Below the pieces are notes generated by a model, which was not told the origin of the DNA, made no database searches, and saw only the letters and a program-made list of their open reading frames with translations. Below, in pieces: positions 9,037 to 14,538 of a stretch of 19,092 nucleotides of DNA. The stretch comes from Flavobacteriaceae bacterium UBA5544. GTDB lineage: Bacteria > Bacteroidota > Bacteroidia > Flavobacteriales > Flavobacteriaceae. The position numbers and the translations under genes are program-made. How positions within the stretch are numbered: the first letter of the stretch is position 1; each line of letters begins with the position of its first letter. Location: positions 23,556 through 42,647 of the forward strand of contig DINI01000020.1 of assembly GCA_002426755.1 (NCBI GenBank), read 5' to 3'.

Positions 9037-9098
9037 CTGTCCGTTCGAGCGGAGTCGAGAACTCATAATTAAGGTCTCGACTCCGCTCGACCAGACAG
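9037..9098. repeat. REP-like palindromic element
   Basis: A perfect 16-bp inverted repeat (9045-9060 and 9075-9090) encloses a 14-nt loop. Outside it, CTGTC (9037-9041) pairs again with GACAG (9094-9098) after a short imperfect step. The arms carry the words TTCGAG and TCGAGA. The much higher G+C of the arms compared with the surrounding DNA, and the shared words with the element at 10235-10352, suggest a dispersed family. Confidence 0.7.
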
Positions 9099-9164
9099 AC
9101 ATATTCTTCCATTTTAAAATTACATTCTTGTATATCATGTAATCTTTAAATACGACAAAAAATC

Positions 9165-9196
9165 AAATCCCATCCGCTGTACAGTGGATGGGATTT
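9165..9196 (-). terminator. hairpin, candidate mazG terminator
   Basis: A 32-nt palindrome with 16 complementary positions (one G-T) and almost no loop; the core is ATCCCATCC / GGATGGGAT. On the minus strand it is followed by a run of Ts (GATTTTTT), the layout of an intrinsic terminator for mazG, whose stop lies about 150 nt upstream. On the plus strand no T-run follows, so it is not a good terminator for the DUF349 gene. Confidence 0.55.
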
Positions 9197-9348
9197 TGAC
9201 CCCTAACTAAACTAAATTTTTAATCTTAACTATTACCGCTTAAAATAAAATTAAGATTACCTACTTATGATTATGAAACTAAAGTTAGTTTCAATATATC
9301 ATATATACGGTTTGTCTGACAGTTTTGGATTACGCGAATTGAAATTTT

Positions 9349-10125
9349 TTATATTTTTTTTGCTTCTTCCCAAAAAACATCCATTTCATTTAATGTCATA
9401 TCAGCTAATTTCTTATTGATTTCCAAAGCTTTGGATTCTAAATACTGAAATCTTTTAATGAATTTTTTATTTGTTCTTTCCAGCGCATTTTCTGGATTTA
9501 TTTTTAAAAACCGTGCATAATTAATTAATGAAAAAAGCACATCTCCAAATTCCTCTTCCATTTTATCACCGTTTCCTGCATCCGCTTCTGCTTTAAATTC
9601 TTGAAGCTCCTCCTCTACTTTCTCCCAAACCTGATTTGGTTCTTCCCAATCAAAACCAACACCAGCTACTTTATCCTGTATGCGATTGGCTTTGACCATG
9701 GCAGGCAAACTTTTGGGCACACCTTGTAGAACACTCGTTTTTCCTTTTTCCTTGAGTTTAATTTGCTCCCAATTACGCTTGACGTCCTCTTCATTTTCCA
9801 CCTTCACATCACTATAAATATGCGGATGGCGTTCAATCAACTTATCGCAGATGGTGTTACAAACATCCGCAATGTCAAAACTGTTGGTTTCACTTCCTAT
9901 TCTTGAGTAAAAAACAATGTGTAGCAACAAATCGCCCAATTCTTTCTTTACCTCATCCAAATCATTATCCAAAATGGAATCGCCCAATTCATAGACTTCC
10001 TCGATGGTCAAATGACGAAGTGTTTCCATGGTTTGCTTTTTATCCCATGGACATTGCTCTCGCAGTTCATCCATTATGATGAGCAATCTTTCGAAGGCTT
10101 TGAGCTGTTGGGTCTTGTCAGTCAT
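9349..10125 (-). CDS. mazG: nucleoside triphosphate pyrophosphohydrolase MazG
   Basis: MazG hydrolyses (d)NTPs to NMP and pyrophosphate and is thought to remove aberrant nucleotides and modulate ppGpp levels. The 258 residues match the usual two-domain length. The first MazG domain has CPWD (25-28), EEVYE (42-46) and ELGD (62-65), the EExxE...ExxD metal-binding pattern. The second has EEELQEF and, further on, EEFGD with the same spacing. The segment GVGFDWEEPNQVWEKVEEEL is also typical. The ATG at 10125 is preceded by a perfect -7 box (10145-10152), giving a leader of about 14 nt. The gene is flanked on both sides by palindromic repeats. Confidence 0.95.
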   Translation of the reverse strand: MTDKTQQLKAFERLLIIMDELREQCPWDKKQTMETLRHLTIEEVYELGDSILDNDLDEVKKELGDLLLHIVFYSRIGSETNSFDIADVCNTICDKLIERHPHIYSDVKVENEEDVKRNWEQIKLKEKGKTSVLQGVPKSLPAMVKANRIQDKVAGVGFDWEEPNQVWEKVEEELQEFKAEADAGNGDKMEEEFGDVLFSLINYARFLKINPENALERTNKKFIKRFQYLESKALEINKKLADMTLNEMDVFWEEAKKI

Positions 10126-10144
10126 CCTATTGATTTATTTATCT

Positions 10145-10152
10145 CAAAAATA
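10145..10152 (-). promoter_or_regulatory. -7 promoter box for mazG
   Basis: On the minus strand this reads TATTTTTG, a perfect TAnnTTTG. The expected start point is near 10140, about 15 nt before the ATG. A possible -33 TTG (10178-10180) is spaced 25 bp away, a little too far. Confidence 0.6.
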
Positions 10153-10234
10153 CGACTATTGAGAGAGTTCAGAAAGACAACGAGCCGGGTTTCTGTGAAC
10201 AATTTATGAACGGGAAGTTTGGTTGACAAAACAA

Positions 10235-10352
10235 TGTCAGTTCGAGTGATTTGAATCAAGTGTTGCAAACAACGGAATAAGTTGAAAGTTCTCGATACAT
10301 TTTAGGCTCTGTTTTTTTTCAAAAAACAGAGCCTAAAACACTCGAACTGACA
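10235..10352. repeat. composite REP-like / MITE-like palindrome with 14-bp terminal inverted repeats
   Basis: The ends are perfect 14-bp inverted repeats (10235-10248 and 10339-10352, TGTCAGTTCGAGTG and its complement). Inside, a perfect 18-bp stem (10300-10317 and 10321-10338) with a 3-nt loop abuts the right arm directly. The left arm is separated from it by 51 nt (10249-10299). Removing those 51 nt would leave one uninterrupted 32-bp hairpin. The element lies between the 3' end of the DUF5606 gene and the mazG promoter. On the minus strand the inner hairpin could also serve as the 3' end of the DUF5606 transcript, though no T-tract follows. Confidence 0.75.
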
Positions 10353-10373
10353 AGATTTTTATTTGATGTAGAC

Positions 10374-10811
10374 CTATTCCTCTTCAGAAGAAGCATCGGC
10401 TTTGGTCTCCTCTTTCTCTTCATCTAAAGCACCAAGCATATCGTGCTTTTGCAATAAGTTATACCACTGAACAATCTTTTTGATGTCGCTTGGATACACA
10501 CGATCTTCATCATAATCTGGTAGCACTTCAAAGAAGTATTCTTCAAGAACACTCTTATCATCTTTATGGCTAATAGATGTTTGTTCTCCATTTTCTTTAG
10601 TCCTTATTTTTTTGAAGACTTCACGCAATGGCAATTCTTCCTTTAAGGTGTAGACTGCAATTTCGCTCAACACACTTACATTGCTGTGTGCATTGACGGT
10701 GATGCGCTTGTTGTCCAATAAGGATTCGGCAACAAAACCGTTTCGTGTTGGAGTTACGACTTTATAAAGGCCTGGTTTCCCAGAAATGGATAGAATTTTA
10801 TCTAAACTCAT
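10374..10811 (-). CDS. DUF5606 domain-containing protein
   Basis: A 145-residue soluble protein of a family found mainly in Bacteroidota. The first 75 residues (LSISGKPGLYKVVTPTRNGF, then SLLDNKRITVNAHSNVSVLSEIAVYT) look like a small SH3- or KOW-like beta barrel, an impression from strand pattern only. The middle (85-130) holds a helical segment with DYDEDRVYPSDIKKIVQWYN. The tail is acidic (EEKEETKADASSEEE). No catalytic motif is evident and no function is known to me. It lies between def and mazG on the same strand, 58 bp after def, with its own well-formed promoter. Confidence 0.85.
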   Translation of the reverse strand: MSLDKILSISGKPGLYKVVTPTRNGFVAESLLDNKRITVNAHSNVSVLSEIAVYTLKEELPLREVFKKIRTKENGEQTSISHKDDKSVLEEYFFEVLPDYDEDRVYPSDIKKIVQWYNLLQKHDMLGALDEEKEETKADASSEEE

Positions 10812-10831
10812 AAATTTTTCGTGTTTGAAGT

Positions 10832-10866
10832 GAGCAAATATAAAAGTTTGCTCTATTTGTAATCAA
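10832..10866 (-). promoter_or_regulatory. promoter of the DUF5606 gene with overlapping inverted repeat
   Basis: On the minus strand, a -33 TTG (10864-10866) and a perfect -7 TATATTTG (10835-10842) are separated by 21 bp, within the usual Bacteroidota range. This is the best complete promoter in the window. A 7-bp inverted repeat, GAGCAAA (10832-10838) and TTTGCTC (10847-10853), straddles the -7 box and could be an operator; that is inference. Confidence 0.6.
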
Positions 10867-10869
10867 TTT

Positions 10870-11460
10870 TTAACGTTTCTTTTTCATGTCCGGGAAACGC
10901 ATCTTGTAATCGACGTCAATTTTTCCTTTGGAAATATTACCTAAACGCGACTTTATAAGACGTTTTTTTAATGCAGAAAGTTTGTCGGTAAAAAGAATAC
11001 CTTCAATATGATCGTATTCATGCTGGATAACGCGAGCAATCAATCCATCAAATTGTTCGGTCTTTGTAACAAAATTTTCATCTTGATACTGAATGGTAAT
11101 TGTTGGCTTCCTAAACACATCCTCACGCACATCGGGAATACTTAAACAACCTTCATTAAAAGCCCATTCGTCACCCGATTCCTCAAGTATTTTAGCATTG
11201 ATGAAGGTACGCTTAAAATCCTGCAACTCTTTTTGTTCAGCTTCCGTAAAATCTTCATCTTCAGCAAACGGACTCGTGTCAACCAAAAACAAACGTATCG
11301 GCAATCCAATTTGAGGAGCTGCCAATCCAACACCAAAGGCACCATACATTGTTTCGTACATGTTGGCAATCAGTTCGTCCAACTTTGGATATTCTTGAGA
11401 AATATCTTCGGCTTTCTTCCTTAAAACGGCATCACCATAAGCAACAATCGGTAAAATCAT
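10870..11460 (-). CDS. def: peptide deformylase
   Basis: Removes the formyl group from the N-terminal methionine of new proteins; a metal-dependent hydrolase. The 196 residues hold all three family motifs: GVGLAAPQIG (43-52), EGCLS (103-107) with the metal ligand Cys105, and HEYDH (147-151) with ligands His147 and His151 and catalytic Glu148. An acidic insertion around residues 65-80 (FAEDEDFTEAEQKELQDF) and the basic C-terminal tail ending KKKR are typical of the Bacteroidota form. The ATG at 11460 is preceded by a -7 box. It follows ruvX on the same strand after 78 bp, so it is probably transcribed from its own promoter. Confidence 0.96.
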   Translation of the reverse strand: MILPIVAYGDAVLRKKAEDISQEYPKLDELIANMYETMYGAFGVGLAAPQIGLPIRLFLVDTSPFAEDEDFTEAEQKELQDFKRTFINAKILEESGDEWAFNEGCLSIPDVREDVFRKPTITIQYQDENFVTKTEQFDGLIARVIQHEYDHIEGILFTDKLSALKKRLIKSRLGNISKGKIDVDYKMRFPDMKKKR

Positions 11461-11483
11461 AGACTATAAAAAATTAACAATTG

Positions 11484-11491
11484 CAAAAATA
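11484..11491 (-). promoter_or_regulatory. -7 promoter box for def
   Basis: TATTTTTG on the minus strand, a perfect TAnnTTTG in the same local context (CGTATTTTTG) as the mazG box. The expected start is near 11479, about 19 nt before the ATG. No -33 TTG is seen at normal spacing. Confidence 0.55.
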
Positions 11492-11538
11492 CGAATCTTA
11501 TAAGGAATTTATAGGATGAAGATAAAAATGTTGTAAAA

Positions 11539-11952
11539 CTAGCTTTTTGAGGCCATGTAACTTTGAAGTATAATGGTTGCGCTGATCTCATCCACCAAGG
11601 CTTTATTTCTACGTTGTGCCTTTTTTAAACCACTATCAATCATCGTTTGGAACGCCATTTTTGAAGTAAAACGTTCATCAACCCTTACAATTGGGATTTC
11701 CGGAATAGCTTTTGAAAGTTTTTCTATAAAGGGAAGAATAGCAGCTTCGCTTTCAGACACCTCGTTGTTCATCTGCTTTGGTTCCCCGATGACAAATAGC
11801 TCAACAGTTTCTTTTGAAGTATACTCTTTTAAAAAAGTCAATAATTCTTTTGTGTCAACAGTAGTCAAACCAGAAGCAATAATCTGAAGTTCATCAGTAA
11901 TTGCGATGCCTGTGCGTTTGGTTCCATAATCTATTGCTAAAAGTCGTGGCAT
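11539..11952 (-). CDS. ruvX: RuvX/YqgF-type Holliday junction resolvase, pre-16S rRNA processing
   Basis: A 137-residue RNase H-fold protein of the RuvX/YqgF family, implicated in pre-16S rRNA maturation and annotated as a putative Holliday junction resolvase. Visible acidic active-site positions are Asp8 in AIDYGTKRTG, Glu57 in GEPKQMN (usually GLPK), VDERFTS (91-97), and Asp121 in ALVDEISA. The length is normal and the domain is complete. It is transcribed divergently from the SIMPL-dapD pair. The ATG at 11952 is preceded by a leader of about 47 nt that contains a palindrome (11968-11994), and by a -7 box at 12004-12011. Confidence 0.93.
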   Translation of the reverse strand: MPRLLAIDYGTKRTGIAITDELQIIASGLTTVDTKELLTFLKEYTSKETVELFVIGEPKQMNNEVSESEAAILPFIEKLSKAIPEIPIVRVDERFTSKMAFQTMIDSGLKKAQRRNKALVDEISATIILQSYMASKS

Positions 11953-11967
11953 CTTGTTGCTGCGAAG

Positions 11968-11994
11968 GCAGGAATCTCATCGTTCAATTCCTGC
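11968..11994. repeat. inverted repeat in the ruvX leader, REP-like fragment
   Basis: GCAGGAAT (11968-11975) and ATTCCTGC (11987-11994) form an 8-bp stem with an 11-nt loop inside the predicted ruvX 5' leader. The flanking GCGAAGGCAGGAATCTCAT (11962-11980) resembles half of the ATTCCTGC...GCAGGAAT repeats I recall as dispersed in many genomes; that resemblance is from memory. Confidence 0.5.
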
Positions 11995-12003
11995 AATTTT
12001 ATA

Positions 12004-12011
12004 CAAAGTTA
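12004..12011 (-). promoter_or_regulatory. -7 promoter box for ruvX
   Basis: TAACTTTG on the minus strand, a perfect TAnnTTTG, predicting transcription from near 11999 and a leader of about 47 nt. It stands back to back with the + strand box at 12074-12081. Confidence 0.55.
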
Positions 12012-12073
12012 GAACTAAAATAAAAGCTGACATATTTTTTTAAGCTTCAATTTAAATAAATGAATTATCGGTC

Positions 12074-12081
12074 TATCTTTG
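12074..12081 (+). promoter_or_regulatory. -7 promoter box for the SIMPL-dapD unit
   Basis: TATCTTTG, a perfect TAnnTTTG, 20 bp before the ATG at 12102. Its position downstream of the alternative ATG at 12060 argues that 12102 is the true start. Confidence 0.6.
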
Positions 12082-12101
12082 TAAAAATTTCAATTCCTAA
12101 C

Positions 12102-12776
12102 ATGAAACAACTAATTTACTGCATCTTTTTCGTCACAACATTCACTTTTGGACAGGATGGATTTATTGAAATTGAAGTGCGAGATTCCATCAATTTACAA
12201 CCAAGTACTTTTGATTATACAGTAAAAATCAACGATACGAATTTTTATAATTACGAAGCAGAAGAAGAATACAACCCAGAATCCAACAAGCAGAAAATGG
12301 TTGATAAAACTGATGAACTTCGATATTTGCTCACCAAAAAGGGCTACGAATTCAAAGCGTTGTCTGATTCCAGCTATGAAATTATCAGTAATCCATACAT
12401 CAATAATTATGGATTTGTCCTCAACTTAAAATCGAAGGAAGAATTGGAAAAATTAACCAAAGATTTAAAAGTTCTAGACTTTGTACAAGGTTCCGTCAGT
12501 AACGTGGTGTATAAAAATGAAGTTGATTCGGAGGCCCGATTATTCAAGAAGTTAATTGAAAAAGCAAAAACAAAAGCCCAAATGATTGCCAATTTATCAG
12601 AGATGAAACTTGGCAAAATAATGGAATTCAAAGAAGTAAAAGAAATAGACAATATGAGTTATAGTTTAATGGACTTATATTATATGTCACAAGAAAGACT
12701 CACCCAAAATTCCATAGATGACGATTTTTATGGCAAAAAATATAAGACTATTATTGTAAAATTCATTGCACAATAA
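12102..12776 (+). CDS. small exported SIMPL/DUF541-like protein
   Basis: 224 residues from the ATG at 12102. A start at 12060 would place 14 residues ahead of a good signal peptide and lies upstream of the predicted promoter box. Residues 1-18 (MKQLIYCIFFVTTFTFGQ) form a typical flavobacterial signal peptide ending FGQ, so the protein is probably periplasmic or envelope-associated. The rest shows the alternating strand-helix layout of SIMPL (DUF541) domains: an extended N-terminal strand, an ELRYLLTKKGYEF helix, and ARLFKKLIEKAKTKAQMIAN, which matches the characteristic A...A..KA..KA..LA helix. Function is unknown for most of this family. It ends six bases before dapD, so the two probably share a transcript. 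The SIMPL assignment is moderate; the export call is stronger. Confidence 0.7.
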   Translation: MKQLIYCIFFVTTFTFGQDGFIEIEVRDSINLQPSTFDYTVKINDTNFYNYEAEEEYNPESNKQKMVDKTDELRYLLTKKGYEFKALSDSSYEIISNPYINNYGFVLNLKSKEELEKLTKDLKVLDFVQGSVSNVVYKNEVDSEARLFKKLIEKAKTKAQMIANLSEMKLGKIMEFKEVKEIDNMSYSLMDLYYMSQERLTQNSIDDDFYGKKYKTIIVKFIAQ

Positions 12777-12782
12777 CATATC

Positions 12783-13598
12783 ATGAAACAACTTATCCAA
12801 AACATAGAAAACGCTTGGGAGGACCGCTCCCTTTTAACCAATGAGGTAACAATTGAAAGCATCAGAAATGTCATCGATTTATTAGATGCTGGAACACTTC
12901 GAGTCGCAGAACCCACAAAAAATGGTTGGCAAGTGAACGAGTGGGTAAAGAAGGCTGTGGTCATGTATTTCCCGATTCAAAAAATGGAAACTTTGGAAGC
13001 CGGTATTTTTGAATATCATGATAAAATTCCTTTAAAGAGAGATTATGCCAATAAAGGAATACGTGTGGTACCAAATGCTGTTGCACGTCATGGCGCTTAT
13101 ATCTCCAGCGGTGTCATCTTGATGCCAAGTTATGTCAATATTGGCTCATATGTAGATGAAGGAACCATGGTAGACACGTGGGCAACTGTTGGAAGTTGTG
13201 CCCAGATTGGGAAGCATGTACATTTATCCGGTGGCGTTGGTATTGGTGGGGTATTGGAACCTTTACAAGCCGCTCCAGTAATTATAGAAGATAATGCCTT
13301 TATTGGAAGTCGCTGTATTGTGGTTGAAGGTGTTCGGGTAGAAAAAGAGGCGGTTCTTGGAGCCAATGTTGTTTTAACGGCGTCTACTAAAATTATTGAT
13401 GTCACCGGTGATAAGCCGAAGGAAATGAAAGGTGTTGTCCCTGCACGTTCAGTGGTGATTCCTGGAAGTTATACCAAAAAATTTCCTGCTGGTGAATACC
13501 AAGTGCCGTGCGCTTTAATCATTGGAATCCGTAAAGAAAGTACCAACAAAAAGACGTCGTTGAATGACGCCTTGCGTGAATATAATGTAGCGGTTTAA
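12783..13598 (+). CDS. dapD: 2,3,4,5-tetrahydropyridine-2,6-dicarboxylate N-succinyltransferase
   Basis: DapD transfers succinyl from succinyl-CoA to tetrahydrodipicolinate in the succinylase branch leading to meso-diaminopimelate and lysine, feeding peptidoglycan synthesis. The 271 residues match the family length. An N-terminal helical domain (about 1-95) is followed by a left-handed beta-helix of hexapeptide repeats (about 100-230), seen in runs such as GAYISSGVILMPSYVNIGSY, HVHLSGGVGIGGVLEP and GSRCIVVEGVRVEKEAVLGA. VVPARSVVIPGSY near the C-terminus is also typical. It follows the SIMPL-type gene by six bases. Its stop codon lies inside the left arm of an imperfect inverted repeat shared with the convergent kinase gene. 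Confidence 0.96.
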   Translation: MKQLIQNIENAWEDRSLLTNEVTIESIRNVIDLLDAGTLRVAEPTKNGWQVNEWVKKAVVMYFPIQKMETLEAGIFEYHDKIPLKRDYANKGIRVVPNAVARHGAYISSGVILMPSYVNIGSYVDEGTMVDTWATVGSCAQIGKHVHLSGGVGIGGVLEPLQAAPVIIEDNAFIGSRCIVVEGVRVEKEAVLGANVVLTASTKIIDVTGDKPKEMKGVVPARSVVIPGSYTKKFPAGEYQVPCALIIGIRKESTNKKTSLNDALREYNVAV

Positions 13599-13694
13599 AT
13601 AGTCTTCAATCACAGTGGCAGTCGCAATATAAAATATTAATTATTTTATTTTTATAACATGCTGAAAACTGGGACCGAGACTGAAGACTAAACC
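13592..13694. repeat. inverted pair of GNNACT hexamer arrays spanning two convergent stop codons
   Basis: The left arm (13592-13625, read on minus) and right arm (13661-13694, read on plus) both consist of degenerate six-base GNNACT units ending in GAAGACTA: GCGACT, GCCACT, GTGATT on the left and GGGACC, GAGACT on the right. The outer 9 bp (TAGTCTTCA, 13600-13608, and TGAAGACTA, 13682-13690) pair perfectly. Similarity continues into AACC, with a 4-nt gap, past both stop codons. The loop is very A/T-rich. It may act as a two-way 3' end. Confidence 0.6.
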
Positions 13695-14461
13695 TTTAGT
13701 TTTCTACCTGCTCGACGTATTTTCTTTCTATCGATTTTTCGTTGAAAATCCCTGCTATGTTTCAGCATTGAATCATACGTCTCATAATAGCCTTTGTGAT
13801 ACAATTTGGCGTATGTATCTGCCATGATTTTAATCATTGTTTTTGACAGCCATAAACGTCTAAAATTGTGCATGCGCTTATCAAAATCCATTTTTTCAAA
13901 AGACATTCTGTTTAAATCAATAAGGTAAAAATCATATTGATTGTTTTGCTTTTTTACTATTAAAGTATTCCCAGGCGAATGGTCAAAAAAGTTGATGTTG
14001 TTTTCATGAAGTTTGAAGGTGAATTCAGTGAATTGTTGCAAAATATTCACTCTATCAGGAAATTTTGGTTGATGGATTAAATCCCTGAAATCAAAATCAA
14101 AATCAATATGTGTGCTCACATAATAACTTCTTTCAAGTCCTATGGTAGAAAATTCCTCAACATACGCAATTGGGAAAGGCGTTAAAATATCAGCTTCCAA
14201 AAGTTTTTCCGCATATTCAAACGAACGTTTGGCTTTAGATTTTCGAATGAATCTGTAAACAAAGGCATTCAAAAAATTGGGTCTTTTAAACGATTTTATA
14301 TTGATTTTTACTCCATCAAGGTCAAAACTTTTGATTGTGTTGCGGTCACCTTGCAAAACATCTTTTCCTTCATCATTAAAATGAGCTATCCGCCCTAAAA
14401 TCTGTGATTTTTTCGATTGATATTCGGGATGAAAGTGTACAACCTGTTTTATCTCGCTCAT
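13688..14461 (-). CDS. lipopolysaccharide kinase, WaaP/InaA (Kdo kinase-like) family
   Basis: A 257-residue protein-kinase-fold enzyme of the Kdo/WaaP group, expected to phosphorylate a sugar in the inner core of LPS on the cytoplasmic side. Visible elements are a candidate ATP-binding lysine (VKINIKSFKRPN, Lys56), the catalytic-loop-like FFDHSPGNTL (158-167) with Asp160 and Asn165, and the metal-binding IDLNRM (181-186) with Asp182 in place of DFG. The C-terminus is strongly basic (RKIDRKKIRRAGRKLKV), suitable for membrane or LPS contact. The gene is divergent from the GT9 gene with 77 bp between starts, and it has a perfect -7 box. The exact sugar target is not known. It sits at the edge of the surface-glycan block. 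Confidence 0.82.
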   Translation of the reverse strand: MSEIKQVVHFHPEYQSKKSQILGRIAHFNDEGKDVLQGDRNTIKSFDLDGVKINIKSFKRPNFLNAFVYRFIRKSKAKRSFEYAEKLLEADILTPFPIAYVEEFSTIGLERSYYVSTHIDFDFDFRDLIHQPKFPDRVNILQQFTEFTFKLHENNINFFDHSPGNTLIVKKQNNQYDFYLIDLNRMSFEKMDFDKRMHNFRRLWLSKTMIKIMADTYAKLYHKGYYETYDSMLKHSRDFQRKIDRKKIRRAGRKLKV

Positions 14462-14468
14462 ATATTTT

Positions 14469-14476
14469 CAAAGATA
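14469..14476 (-). promoter_or_regulatory. -7 promoter box for the LPS kinase gene
   Basis: TATCTTTG on the minus strand, a perfect TAnnTTTG, with the G eight bases from the ATG. The expected leader is only a few nucleotides long. No -33 TTG is present at normal spacing. Confidence 0.55.
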
Positions 14477-14538
14477 TATCAATTCATATTTTAATAAAAG
14501 TAGAAATTATAATACTTTGCAATGAACTTCTTATGTAA

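Larger units (their letters stand above)
8978..9348. other. 371-bp gene-free region rich in inverted repeats
   Basis: This stretch lies between the end of the DUF349 gene (+) and the end of mazG (-), so it is a tail-to-tail spacer. It holds no plausible gene. It carries four separate inverted repeats: the REP-like palindrome 9037-9098, the hairpin 9165-9196, a 9-bp pair at 9221-9229 / 9251-9259 with a 21-nt loop, and an 18-bp near-palindrome at 9275-9292. The A/T-rich remainder shows nothing else I can name. Confidence 0.7.

Noticed and set aside
9267..9409. Short + strand reading frame beginning MIMKLKLVSIYHIYG
   Set aside because: It runs antisense into the mazG 3' end, has no recognisable domain, and its first part is the 9275-9292 palindrome.
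12060..12101. Longer reading frame for the SIMPL-type gene from an ATG at 12060
   Set aside because: It puts 14 residues before a good signal peptide and begins upstream of the perfect -7 box at 12074-12081.
12102..12798. The SIMPL-type gene and dapD both begin ATGAAACAACT, as if from a duplicated start
   Set aside because: Similarity stops after about 14 bases and the proteins are unrelated; MKQL is a common start in A/T-rich genomes.
14509..14520. Possible -7 box upstream of the GT9 gene (AATACTTTG)
   Set aside because: The TA is displaced by one base relative to TAnnTTTG and there is no -33 element, so I did not list it as a promoter.
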